Source: Gnetum montanum
Taxonomy: Eukaryota > Streptophyta > Gnetopsida > Gnetales > Gnetaceae
NCBI GenBank assembly: GCA_015680685.1
Contig: MNCI01016409.1
Span: 221,902-285,901 of the forward strand
DNA: 64,000 bases
Direction of reading: 5' to 3'
Shown in pieces: positions 33,873 through 45,139 of this stretch. Position numbers and translations under genes: made by a program. Below the pieces are notes generated by a model, which searched no databases, was not told the DNA's origin, and worked only from the letters and a program-made list of their open reading frames with translations. Positions within the stretch are counted from its first letter, which is position 1. Each line of letters starts with the position of its first letter.

Positions 33873-35830
33873 ACTACACTAGGCTCTACTGGTGACTATG
33901 CTTGCCCAGCATAGTCATGCATTTCCCAACATAGTCAACACTAATGGATAGTTCCCCAAGCCCAATATGCTCACTTTCAAACTCCTAGTGGCCCAGATAG
34001 CTAGTGCACGAGGTTGGTACTAAATATTGGTAAGTTTTGGCTCTGTTTTACCCTCCTAAAAGCTTGAAAATCATGTTTCTGTTGGTGACTATGCTAGCCC
34101 AACATAGTCATGCATTTCCCAATGTAGTTAGCACTTATGGGAAATTTCCCATGCTCAGTATAGTCATTTTCAAGCTCCTAGTAGCCTAAACAGCTAGCAT
34201 AAGGGGTTGGTATTGAGGATTGGTAAGTTTTGGCTCTATTTTTTACATTCCAAAAGCTGAAACTAATGTTTCCATTGCTGACTACACTGGGCCAACGTAG
34301 TCATGGCAAGCCCTGGTGTAGTCACATGGAATAAGTGAATTTGTGGGACTTTAGGGTTGGGATTAGAGATCTACCAACTTCCCAAGAGAGCGCAAGGTCA
34401 TGGAAGGACTAAATTGATTGCTAAAAGCTCAAATTTTGGCAACGTAAGTGGGTTTTATGGCATTTCCCATTAGACTACATTGGGCTAGTATAGTCATGCA
34501 TGGTGTTAGCACAGTTGAGTGGAATTTGGTGTTTCCAAGGCTAAAATAGAGTGAAATTATATCTAGATGAAGTGGGTTAGGGTACTGGGCTTCCTAAGTC
34601 AATTTTGGATCATTCTAAGTGGGATGATAAACCTTGCCACAAAATGTGTTTCCACTGTGGCGACATTGGGCCAACAGAGTCACAAGCTTCCACAACATAG
34701 TCATGCATGGAATATGATTTTTGGTGAGTTTTCATGCCCAATCAACCATGCTAATGGACTTCTAAGGTTATTGGTTCTATTGGCTAGGGTTTTAGTGTCA
34801 AAATTATTAGTTTTGGTGGTTGTTTGGGTCTTAGGATGGCCAAATACCTTTTGACTATGTTGGCCTAGCATAGGCATGCAATTCCTAGCATAGTTAAGAG
34901 GCTTATGAAGGAAAATGATGGAATTTGACTTGTTTTCCAAGGTTTTAAAGTCTCAATATGCTCCAACAGGGTTCTAGGTCTTTTTAGAAGTCAATTTTGA
35001 ACATTTCTAGCATGTTTTTGTGTTTTCCATATGGACTAAGCTGGGCTCTACTAGTGACTACACTGGCCCAATATATTCATGTAAATTCCAACATAGTTGA
35101 TAGGTTTGGACTGATAAATGGTAAATTTTGACTTGATTTTCTAGAGTTTTGTGTGTTGGCAAGCTTCAATAGGGTTTACAAGGTCAATTTGACTTGTTTA
35201 AGGCCAATTTTGGTATTTCCCATGTGGAGTACACTGAGCTTTGCTAGTGACTATGATGGTCCAGAGTAGTCATGTAAATTCCAACATAGTTAGGCCTAGG
35301 AAATGGAAAATACTAAGTTTCATGGACAAAATAAGCTTCAATGGATCCCAAGATTTGCCGAAAATGGACTTGAGTTATTTATGGAAAATTTTGGTTAATT
35401 TTGGATGAACTACGCTGGATACCACTAGTGACTACACTAGCCCAGGGTATTCATGCAATCCCCAGCATAGTTGGGGTTGGGAAATGTAAAAAAGAAGTGG
35501 ATTTTATCTTGTCTTATAGTCCAGTAAGGTTTTGAGGATCTTGGGAAGTGGGTTTGACTCAGAAATAACTTGTTTCAAGCATTTTAGATGGACTACACCA
35601 GGAGCCACCAATGACTACATTGGCCTAGCATAATAACCCTTGGGAAATGCATGTTGGAATGGAAAATGATAAATTTTTCCTTTTTTCTCAATATGGTATG
35701 GTCCTAAGGTCTTTGGAGGTGGATTTTGACTTGGGAATGACTTGTTTTAGGTTTTTATGTGGACTACACTAGGCACCACCAATGACTACGCTGGCCTAGT
35801 GCAGTCATGCAATTCCCAACTATTGATACA
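33873..35830. repeat. Tandem array, period about 190 bp, 11 degenerate units with hairpin words
   Basis: Each unit centres on a variant of GACTAYGCTGGCCCAGCATAGTCATGCA followed by TTCCCAACATAGT. Occurrences start near 33890, 34085, 34280, 34472, 34660, 34852, 35056, 35250, 35430, 35614 and 35784. GACTATG/CATAGTC arms can pair across an 8-10 base loop. The rest of each unit (TTTTGACTTG...CCTAAG-like) is more diverged. It resembles the hairpin zone of the B' LTR, so it could be the expanded U3 of a Tat-like LTR. Neither LTR edge is certain. Confidence 0.75.
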
Positions 35831-37043
35831 TATAAGCCATCCTATGGAGTAAAATTTTTAAATTAATGTTTGTGTTTTATGAAATCCAAATGTTATTAGT
35901 GAATTAAAGATAGCATGCAAATGGAAAAGAGACAAAATTTTAGTGCTTTCTCTATAGAATGAAAGTGTGTTTATGAACAAGTAGGGTATCTACTTTTTAC
36001 AACCATGAAGCTTGGTTTCAATTGTCAACAATTAAAATTTTTGAAAGGAGAAAAACAAAAATATTATTGTTGTTCATTCAAGTGAAACATAGTGAAGGCA
36101 ACCATAATTATTCAACATTGTTTAAGGATATTCTGGAACCTACTAGCTATAGAGCAATAAGAGATATTTCAAAGAGTTACAAAACATTGAATGTTGGATC
36201 TAATAAAATACCATTATTTACATAGAAATTCTAACTATTTGCTATCCACTGCATGAAGCATGGAAGTTTAATGACATGGGAGTGAATAGCTTAACAAAGC
36301 TTCAAAAATTTGTAAATATTTTTAAAAACTATTGGAGCATCATCCAAGATTTGAAAATGAACAACAAAAATTCATATTATCAACACCAAAAATACATCCT
36401 AAAATCATAAGAAATATTTCTTATTCAATGGAACCCATCAGAAGCAGAAGAAATGAACAATAAATATATGAAAATTGGTAAAATTTTAAGCCCAAACTCA
36501 GGCATAGGACACACAAATTTATCAACCAAAAACCCTACAATAGAGATGGAACTAAAGAATCCATCAAAATGGACTACAACAATGAGGAAACGTGTAGCCT
36601 CTCTTGGCTAGGTTAGACCCTGATCTAAAGCAATCTCTATGGCTCAAGCATATCCATCACTAATAGTAGTTATGATGGTAGCATAACAACAAAGGTGATA
36701 GCAGTGAAGTTGCAGGCTCCATCAAAGAAGGATAGGAAAGCATCTATCCTAGCTTAGAGGAAACAACATCGAGGTTACATTAGGACATTGCAGATGGTAG
36801 GTTTTCCCCCAAACATAGGAAGAGGATGACATGATATTAGGCCACGAGATAAACATATAATTATTTTGTTTACATGTTTTGTGTAAACATTCGATAAAGC
36901 GGCAACAAAGCTATGAAGACTTAACAACATCATTTTTAAGAAATATATATATTGCATTGTTTTAAAAATGAAAATTTTTATGGCTTAGGAGAAAAAGATT
37001 TATGAACATTTGATAAATCTAATTTTATTGTCATAGGAAATTA
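35831..37043. other. AT-rich noncoding stretch
   Basis: No gene is supported. It may include the start of the D LTR: TGAAACATAGTGAAGG at about 36085 resembles the Tat-like LTR start, but an edge at 37044 is equally possible. A small purine-rich area lies around 36540-36780. Confidence 0.4.
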
Positions 37044-38505
37044 TGTTTAATTCTCCAAGATATTTGTAGCCTCTTATGGGAAACTTGCTAACTTTGGCAT
37101 ATATTTTTCTTTTTTCTTTTTTCTTTTTCTTTTTTTTTTTGTAACTTCCTATGGTGATCTACATGATATTTATTATCAAGAAAACACTTGGTCACCATAG
37201 CTTAAATTTCTAATAACTTCCTATGGAAGTTATAACTTCTAAGCTAGTTATAAGCTAATACCCCTAGATATTTGTAATATTCTTAACTTTTCATGATTAT
37301 TGTAACTAGCCAAGGCCACTATAAAAAGGCTTCAAGGGTAGAAGAAAAAAAATGAAGAAGGTAGAAGGGAGAAGATTGGGGAAAAGAAAATTGAAGATTA
37401 TTTGTAAAATGGCTTCCTAAAGACATCAATTTGGCTACTTTGTTTTAATCCTATGAGTTCATTTCTTCCCATTTCTTTTTAGTTACTTAGCTAATGGTTT
37501 AGATAGTATTGTGTTTGGCATTTAATTTTGAAATTTTTTCTAGGTTTCTTTTATAGATTTATTTTTGTGCAATATTAGACTTCTATTAGATTAGCCATAG
37601 AAGAGCTTATGTTATTGAGAAGCCTCAAGAGCAAATTTAATAGTAATGTCTTAATGAAATTTCTTGTCTTGTTCATAGAGAATCTAGAAAAATCTTTGGT
37701 ATTTTGAGACAACTGAAGTAGCTTCATTGTCTTAAAGTGTATTGCCTTAGTATTTCAATCAAGAAATTGTCAAATTTTTATAAGATCTATTGAATGCAAT
37801 CTGTGAAAACTATTAACTAGATAAAATAGAGACTTGTACTTTGTTGTTTATGCAACATTTTTGGTAGTATAATAAGATTGTCTTTTATGAAATTGCTTAT
37901 TGAGCTCATTAGGTTTGAATAATTCATAGTTATTGAATTGAAAATAGCTTTATTGCAAAGTGTTTCCTTGTATCAATTTATATTTCTTAAATACTTGAGA
38001 TTTCACACAAATCTATTTTCTTTTCTTTATCTTTCTAAGTCCATTAAATCTCACTCTATTTCTAGTTTTCTTGTGGAATTTTCTCTCTGGGGGAAATTAG
38101 GAGTAGATTGGTAGAATTGTGCTCAAATTTTTTTGCAAAATTTTATTTGTTACAAGTAACGTACTATAGGAACCATATAGACTAAGTGATTGGACAAAAT
38201 AGGAATCTTCAACAACTCATAGTATTTAACAAAGATAGCTAACTTTCTTTTATCATAGCTAATTATAGATTAATACATAACCCAATCATTTCAACATTGG
38301 CAACAGCAAACACATACTCACGACTAGTTTGTTTGATAACTACCGAGTTTATTTGGAGATATCTAGGCCTTGGTGTTGCCAAATACTAGCAAGCACATAA
38401 ACCTTGTTTGAAGAACACCTTTAATCCCATGACTTCCCAAGGTCACAAGACCATGAGGCATCCCATGTTTACAATCGTGTCCCAAACGATTGTCAATAGT
38501 TCTTT
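37044..38505 (+). mobile_element. D element: 5' LTR (left edge uncertain)
   Basis: The right limit is set by the PBS at 38516. The left edge is placed at TGTTTAATTC (37044), but could be about 36085. It has a TATA box at 37320-37327, a T-rich block at 37110-37140 and a perfect 8-bp hairpin ACAATCGT/ACGATTGT (38471-38493) at the inner end. No 3' LTR is in the window, because A5 interrupts D at 44056. Confidence 0.55.
37320..37327 (+). promoter_or_regulatory. TATA box of D LTR promoter
   Basis: TATAAAAA followed by GGCTTCAAGGG, the usual setting of a plant LTR core promoter. Transcription would start about 30 bases downstream. Confidence 0.5.
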
Positions 38506-38515
38506 TGGTACTAGA

Positions 38516-38533
38516 AGGAGGGCTGAAAATTTT
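38516..38533 (+). other. D primer-binding site
   Basis: TGGTACTAGAAGGAGGGC matches the B PBS TGGCGCTAGAAGGAGGGC at 16 of 18 bases. A second weaker copy (TTGCTAGAAGGGTTTAAG) with the same upstream CAATAGTTTTTT lies at about 38575-38605. Confidence 0.75.
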
Positions 38534-38838
38534 TCCTCTAAGTTCATAAGCCTAATAGCCCTAGCATACCAATAGTTTTTTGTTGCTAGAAGGGTTTAAG
38601 AAATTAGGTACTATTTTCAGTTCATGACCAAATAGATTGATAGTTTGGAAGTTTTCAAGAGTTCCAAAGAAATTCTTGATTATAAGACTAATTACTCATT
38701 AGAAGAAGAATAGAAGAAGGTTCTTGAGGTTGGAATAAGTAATGAATTAGAAGATCACCCCTTCTAGCTAGTTTATTAATCTATAAGAGAAGACCAAAGA
38801 AGTATAAGATTTCAATGATTGAAAGGAATTCTAGTAAG

Positions 38839-39845
38839 ATGGCAAATCCTTGGCAAAGAGTTACACCATTAGGATTTCAAAACTACAATGATATTCCTAA
38901 GGTAGTTTAAAAATATTTGCATGAACCTTTTATTCCTTGAAAAGCTTACTTGGCTAAAGAGAATATAGCTTATGCAAATGTTCAACATCAAGATCAAGGG
39001 TGTAGGTTTTTTGTGGCAAATTTAAAGGATATGGCTTAGATTTGGTATTCGAATCTACCAAGCAATGGTATCACAAGTTGGAACAATATGAAGAGTCTTT
39101 TCTTGGCCCAATTTGACAATTAATTGGATCAACAACAACTATATTGTGGACTAATGCATGCTAAGCAAGAAGTCAAAGAGTCAATTAGAGATTTCAACAT
39201 TAACTTTCAATGAATTTGTGGACTCTTTCAAAGACAATATAGACCATTAGATGAAATGCTTAGAGATACTTATCTTAAGGCTATGAATCCCAATATTTCA
39301 ATTTGATTAAGAAGAACTCCAAACTTGCTAACACTAAATGACTACTTTAGCGAAGCTATACAACTAGGAAAACAACTAAACTTGAATCATGAAGTGATTA
39401 TGACAACTCAAAAAAGAGAAGAAAAAGTGATTAATCCTATGCAAAATTTTACTCAAATTAAGGATTTATAGAGACCATCTCATGTTAAAATAAAGAAAGA
39501 GTTAGAAAGCAAAGAATCTAAAAAATGACAGTTAATGAAAGACTTGACCAACAAAGTGGTGAAACTAGAGAAAGCTTTGGAAAAAGTTAAGATCAAGGAG
39601 GAAAAGAAAAACAAAAATATAAGCATCAACATACTAAGTTAGTAGAAGATGAGGATGAAAATAATCTTGTTATGTCCAACTTCCTTGATATTGAATCAAA
39701 TAATGAGTTATCTAGTGTTCATTACACAAGCAAATCTTCTAGTAATGGATCTAGTAATACTTCTTCTCTATAAAGTTATAAAGAGGATACATCATCAAAT
39801 GAAGAGTGTAATAATAATGAGGACAATGGATATAATCTATGATTA
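38839..39845 (+). pseudogene. D gag (decayed)
   Basis: It starts at ATG 38839 (MANPWQRVTPLGFQNYNDIP). Blocks CRFFVANLKDMA-IWYSNLP and SWNNMKSLFLAQFDN (about 39000-39120) match the retrotransposon gag core (WY-LP, then F--L---F). KQEVKESIRDFNINF, YLKAMNPNISI and a long K/E-rich tail (39400-39640) follow. An acidic/Ser-Asn-rich stretch leads to about 39845. Five or more stops are present. The protein would form the particle core. Confidence 0.7.
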
Positions 39846-39995
39846 AAGTAAAGATTAACTACTTCTAGATCTCCAAACATTATTTCTGTTCCATCTACTA
39901 AGAGGAAGATTTTTGAACCAAGTAGAAGAGAGAAAAATAAAAATAAAGAAGATCAAGTAGAACAAAGTACTAAAAGTCAACCTTTTAATAAATGG

Positions 39996-40403
39996 ATGAA
40001 AAAAACAAAATATGATTTGATTGAAGATCTTAAAAACATCAAAGAAAATATCAATATATATCAATTATTATGCATAGGAGATCAGCAAAGAAAGGCTTTA
40101 GAGTTTATTAAAGGTAAAAATAGAGTTGGAGAGTTAGAGTTAAGCTATGTATCCAACATTGATAAAACAACAAAGACTAGTTATGAGTGCCCTTCTAATA
40201 AAGAAGCTCCTCCTTTTCTTTTGATAATGAAGTTGAAAAACAAGCATCTTCACAATTTCTTAGTTGATTTTGGAGCTAAATCCACTATTATACCATTGTC
40301 TATATGCAAAAAACTTGGTATGATTTTTGAAAAATCAAATAAAAAGATTGTTCAAATTGAAAAAAGTAGAGTGAAGATTGTGGGTTAGTTACCTAAATTT
40401 TTA
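39996..40403 (+). pseudogene. D protease (retropepsin-like)
   Basis: In a 130-codon open frame (39996-40388) the active-site segment is NFLVDFGAKSTIIPLSICKKLG (about 40255-40315). DFGA stands where DTGA/DSGA is expected, followed by the usual S-x-IIP and hydrophobic helix. The frame then has a stop at 40387 and continues downstream in the same order as other pol proteins (LLEIAFEPRIK). Confidence 0.7.
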
Positions 40404-41321
40404 TTGGAAATCGCTTTTGAACCCCGTATCAAAAGCAAAGTAACTATTCAAGTGGAAGACATACCAAATTCACATAGTCTTTTGTTGAGTAGAATTTGGA
40501 GTAGGAATTTCTTAGGTTACTTATCAACGGATTACTCACATATGTGGCTACCTTGGAAACGAGATCCAAATCAAATATATGTTTATAGTGAACCGTTGAT
40601 GAGTGAAAATATTACTTCAAATAGAAAGAACAAAGTTATTGAAACAAGAGATTTTGAAACTAGAATCTGGACACTTCAAGAAGTTGATAACTTAAACAAA
40701 GAAGAATCTCAAGATAAGAGCAAATGGGAGCTATACTTTGATGGTTCTTGTAACTCTAAAGGTGTAAGAGCTGGAATAGTTCTAGTAAAAGATGAGTTCC
40801 AAAAAATATTTAAGGCAATTCATCTATCTTTCCTTTGTACTAATAATAAGGCCAAATATGAAGCTTTGTGTATTGGAATTAAAACAACACTAGAAAAAGG
40901 AATAAATGAAATCATCATAATGGGAGACTCAAGATTAGTTTGTGAATAGATTAAAGGTAATTGCATGGTTAAAAGCTTATTCTTGCGATCTTATAAATAG
41001 CTCATCTACAAAATGATGGATCAATTTTATCACTACAAAATAGAACATATACGTAGAGAGGATAATTACATAGTGGATGATTTAGCAAAGGTAGCTTCAA
41101 CAGTAGATGTTAAAAATATAGCAAGTTACAAGGATGTAATGATCAAGAATGAACATCAAACATTAGTACTAGATAACATAAGGCATTTACAAGTATTTGA
41201 AGATGATGATCAAGTACTCAAGTTTATGAAAAATAAACAAGAATTAGAAAGTCAGATCATACCAAAAATAGTGTCAAGGTTTAAGACAAATTCCATTCCC
41301 AAAAAAGTAATTAATTATTAA
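40404..41321 (+). pseudogene. D extra RNase H domain located between protease and RT
   Basis: An open frame (40404-40949, continuing 41013-41321 after one stop) encodes, after a roughly 100-residue linker, a full set of RNase H blocks. These are KWELYFDGSCNSKGVRAGI (catalytic D in FDGS, about 40735), CTNNKAKYEALCIGIKTTLE (catalytic E in YEAL, about 40840), IIIMGDSRLVCE (catalytic D in GDS, about 40925) and HIRREDNYIVDDLAKVAST (last catalytic D, about 41075). All four catalytic residues are kept. The TNN-x-AEYEAL and HVPRE-N--ADALA patterns are those of the archaeal-type extra RNase H of Tat elements. In the known Tat order this domain follows the gypsy RNase H; here it precedes RT, and no second copy is found after RH. 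Confidence 0.75.
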
Positions 41322-42440
41322 CATGAATTTGGTAAAAATTTACTCATCAGAAAAGATGTACAAAATCTAGATGATCAAGCTTATGAAGTAGTGAATTTCA
41401 GATCTACTGAGATGTCAAAGATGTTAAATGTCAGAAAGGAAAAGGATTCAATCTTCAAGCATAATTTACTATTACACCTAAAAAATAATTTCAAAAGTTT
41501 TGCTTGGTCTTATGATGATCTTAATGCTTTTAGACTAGATGTGATGACACAGAAAATTCCTTTAGTAAACAGTTGTAAGATAGTTAAGCAAAAATAAAGG
41601 AAATTTAATCTATAATTCGAGCTAGCTATGGAAGTCGAGATCAAGAAGTTATTGCAAATTTAAATGATATATCTAATTTTATATTTGACATGGCTTGCCA
41701 ATATTGTTTCAATAAGAAAGAAGAATGGAGATATTAGGCTTTGTGTAGATTTTACAAATTTGAATGAAGCCTCTAAAAAAGATAAATATCCACTTCCTAG
41801 AATTGATGAGATATAGATTAAAGTATTAGGTTGTTAAGTATATTCTTTCCTGGATGGTTTTTTAGGCTATAATTAGATCATGATCAATAAAGGTGATAGA
41901 TATAAACCAACATTTATCACCAAGTGTGGAACTTTTGCTTACCAAAGAATGCCATTTGAATTGTCAAATGCTTGAGCTACTTTTCAAAGAGTAATGAATT
42001 TAGCCTTTAAAGGCTTAATAGATGAATTCGTTGTGGTTTATTTAGATGATATCATCATCTTTTCAAAAAGGAAGGAAGATTATATTCATCATCTTCAATA
42101 AGTTTTTAACAAATGTTATGAGTATGGTATTTCATTATATCCTAAGAAATGTATCTTTGGGGTTAAGTTTGGAAGTTTACTAGGCCATGTAATCTATCAA
42201 GAAGGAATTGCTATAGATAACTCCCAAATTCAAATAGTATAGAATATCGAGCATCCTACAAGTAAAAAGTTTGGTAGATCCTTCTTTGGAAAGATAAATT
42301 TTGTTAAGACATTTATCCTTGGATTCATTGAAATTACTAAACCTCTAATCAATATGTTAAACAAAGATGTCCAAGTAGAGAAAACACCAGAATCAAAGAA
42401 AGCTTTATCCGAAATTAAGAAAGCTATTGAAGAAGTTCCT
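41322..42440 (+). pseudogene. D reverse transcriptase
   Basis: Blocks in order: FAWSYDDLNAFRLDVMTQ (about 41500), the typical pre-RT segment; RKKNGDIRLCVDFTNLNEASKKDKYPLPRI (about 41720-41810); SFLDGFLGYN-I (about 41845); KCGTFAYQRMPFELSNA-ATFQRVMN (about 41920-42000); catalytic VVYLDDIIIFSK (about 42035-42070); and YPKKCIFGVKFGSLLGHVI (about 42135-42190). The polymerase catalytic LDD is intact. Stops occur at about 41815, 41835, 41972, 42100 and 42240. Confidence 0.85.
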
Positions 42441-42840
42441 TACTTGATAAAGCCAAAATTAAAATAATACCTTTGGTTATATGCTTCTTCTTCAAATGAT
42501 TCAATTGCTATTATTTTAACTCAACAAGATGAAGGTCAAGATGAACTAATTAGATTTTTTGGATATTAACTAAAAGGTGCAAAATTAAATTATTTAGATC
42601 TAGAGAAACAAGCATTCACAGTCATTAAAGCACTTCAACATTTCAAATATTATTTGGAAATCTCATTAGTTCATATTATGCTAATTGAGCCTGCAGTAAA
42701 ATAATTCTTAACTGAAAATGAAATTGCATTGAAAAGAGGAAAGTGGCTCATAAAGCTTCAAGGTTTTAGGTTTTCATTGAAAATATGCAAAACTATTAAA
42801 GGAATGGGATTAGCCAAGTTAATGGCTAAAGAAAAGGAAA
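42441..42840 (+). pseudogene. D gypsy-type RNase H
   Basis: LWLYASSSNDSIAIILTQQDE, then LKGAKLNYLDLEKQAFTVIKALQHFKYYLE (about 42580-42655) and KRGKWLIKLQGFRFSLKICK...GLAKLMA (about 42735-42830) correspond to the RH core. The usual DAS-GA start reads YASSSNDSI, so the first catalytic D is gone. The integrase linker follows directly, with no extra RNase H between. Confidence 0.75.
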
Positions 42841-44055
42841 TATCCATATTAAAGACTCATGAAAGAAATTGGTATGATGAGATTCTAGAATTCCTTGTTA
42901 CACGAAAGGTTCCAAATAATTTAATTGCAAGTTACAAGAGAGCTTTCTTTAAAAAGGAAAATAAATTTGTGATTAAAGATAGAGTTTTATATAGAAAGGA
43001 TTTCAAAGGGGTTTTGTTGGAATGTGTTCACAATGATCAAATTGATCCTATCTTAGAATAATTTCATGATCATTCTAATTTATTTTATAAATCTCCTAAG
43101 TCCACTATGCAACATATACTTTGTTATGGTTTTTACAACCCTAATATGTATCAAGATGTTAGTTTAAAAATTTAAAGATGTTACAAATGTCAAGTTCATG
43201 GATCAAAAATTAAAAAGGCTAGAGCTCCTTTAAAATCAGTAATTGTAGACAGACCATTTTAGCAATGGGGCTCAAATTTTATTAGTATAATTACTTCTTC
43301 AAGAGTTGGGCATAAGTTCATTCTTACAACTACCAATTACTATACCAAATGGTCTAAAGCAAAAGCTCTAAAAAAAAGTTCAACATCAAATGTGATTAAG
43401 TTCTTGGAAGATCAAATTCTAAGTTGTTTTGGTCTACCTAAAGTATTGGTATCTAACAATGGACCAACTTTTCAATCTAAATAATTTATAACATGGGCAT
43501 CAAAAAAATTCATCTTTATATTTTCTTCTTCAAATTATTATCCTCAAGGAAATGGCTTAGTTGAATCTACAAATAAAAAGCTTATTTCCCACATCAAAAA
43601 GTCAATGGATGGAGATTCAGTAAATTACATTGATTATTTCCAATCTGCATTATGGACTGATCATATTAAATTTAAGAAAGTTATTGAAACATTAACTTAT
43701 AACTTTGTTTATGGTTTACCTACTAGAATTACGAACATCATTATAAGTTCAACCCTAAGATTTTGTGCAAAAGTATAGTGAAAAAATTGATGAAGATAGA
43801 AGTTTGATCATCTTGCTCATCAAAAGAGAAGCCAAAATGGATAAAGCTAAAGATAATTTATTAAGGAATGCTTCTCAAGTCAAAAGGTGGTTTGAAAGAA
43901 AGGCTCTAAAAAAAATTTTAAAGTTGGTGATCTTTTATTATTATGGAATATGAAAAAGCCAAATAAGTTTTTGATGGTGTGGACCAGTCCATCTTAAATC
44001 AAGAAACAATTATCAAAGGACAATTACAAATTATCANATTAAATAGTATACATAT
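42841..44055 (+). pseudogene. D integrase, cut by A5
   Basis: It has a zinc-binding region with FHDHSNLFYKSPKSTMQHI and CYKCQVHGSK (about 43060-43205). The core has QWGSNFISII (about 43265; first catalytic D changed to N), HKFILTTTNYYTKWSKAKALK, CFGLPKVLVSNNGPTFQS (second D of DNG changed to N) and YPQGNGLVESTNKKL (catalytic E kept, about 43540-43580). C-terminal KVGDLLLLWNMKKPNKFLMVW is near 43920-43985. The sequence meets the A5 LTR at 44056. Substitutions are G-to-A or C-to-T in kind. Confidence 0.85.
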
Positions 44056-44923
44056 TGATGAGTTGCATTCAGTTGGTTGCGTCAATGAGGCCTAGTCGAT
44101 GCATCTTACCATGCATCGATGAGGCCCNNNNNNNNNNNNNNNNNNNNNNNNNNNNNNNNNNNNNNNNNNNNNNNNNNNNNNNNNNNNNNNNNNNNNNNNN
44201 NNNNNNNNNNNNNNNNNNNNNNNNNNNNNNNNCCCCCGAGTGCCTGCAGTAGGAGTCATTGAGTGTATGGATCTTTATTTGGGCATTGTTGTACCTAAGC
44301 ATGATAGTGTGTGTGGCAACAAAGATGAATTTTTTGATAAACCTTGTAGCACTTTGGATAGATTAGCTATTTCAATTGTGAATTCAATGTTTTTAATTAT
44401 TTATTAAATGTTTCCCATTAGTTATTAAATTTTTTCCAATTATTGCATTAATGAAGTAATTAAGCCAAATAGATTACATACATAAGTATGACCACTTCGA
44501 GCGTAACATGTATTTGCTTGGTTATCCCAGCAACATTTATTGCTTGGTTCACCCAGTAGCATAGCACTTTGTCACCCAGTAGTCAATACGTGGGTTCAAG
44601 ATGTGTACGAAAAGTGGGATCGGATGCTTATGTTAGGATTAGTTAAATTCTAGTTCATTAGTTAATTAAATTCCTTTTATCTACATTTTAAGCCCCAAAA
44701 TATAAAACATCAAAGTATAAAAATTGGATGTCTCAATTACACTTAACCATACTAACAAACATCACAAGTGTAATTGGAAAGACAATGATTGACCTTAAGG
44801 TAAGATTCACTTCCTAAAAAACTTGTACACCAGAAATGATAAAGTCTACAGAATTCAACCAAATTGCACGTGAATGCTTTGTGATTTGTATGGTTGGGCA
44901 TAAGGGCACCTCACCACTCATCA
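44056..44923 (+). mobile_element. A5 5' LTR, containing a sequence gap
   Basis: TGATGAGTTGCATTC at 44056 to CACCACTCATCA at 44923, 868 bp including 105 Ns, the family A length. The sequence after the gap (from 44233) is the reverse complement of the A4 LTR interior, which fixes plus orientation. U3 before the gap is made of GATGCATC and ATGCATCGATGAGGCC words. The base pentamer to the left, CATAT (44051-44055), is the predicted target duplicate in D. Confidence 0.75.
44128..44232. other. Assembly gap of 105 N
   Basis: A run of unknown bases inside the A5 LTR U3, where palindromic repeated words may have blocked assembly. Single Ns also occur at 44037 and 56243. Confidence 1.
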
Positions 44924-44940
44924 TTGATGCCATTGTCCAG
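44924..44940 (+). other. A5 primer-binding site
   Basis: TTGATGCCATTGTCCAG, a decayed tRNA-Asp-type PBS immediately after the LTR. Confidence 0.7.
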
Positions 44941-45139
44941 TACTTTGTTTGTGGAACATGTGCTATTTAGGTTTAAGTAAATACCATTAATATCATTGTA
45001 TGAACTTCAAGGTCAATATCATTCCCACTATACATATAATTATAAAAGCACACTGATAATTTTATTTTGTTTTGCAAAAATTTCTTCTTATTCTCGCAAG
45101 CATGAACATACCAAACCATAGGTCCCACAAGAGTGCAAG

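Noticed and set aside
33873-35830. Regularly spaced repeats suggested a CRISPR-like array
   Set aside because: Units are degenerate, spacers are themselves related, the period is about 190 bp and the setting is a plant retroelement.
36085-38505. TGAAACATAGTGAAGG as the true left edge of the D LTR
   Set aside because: Plausible but unsupported without the 3' LTR; left as an alternative.
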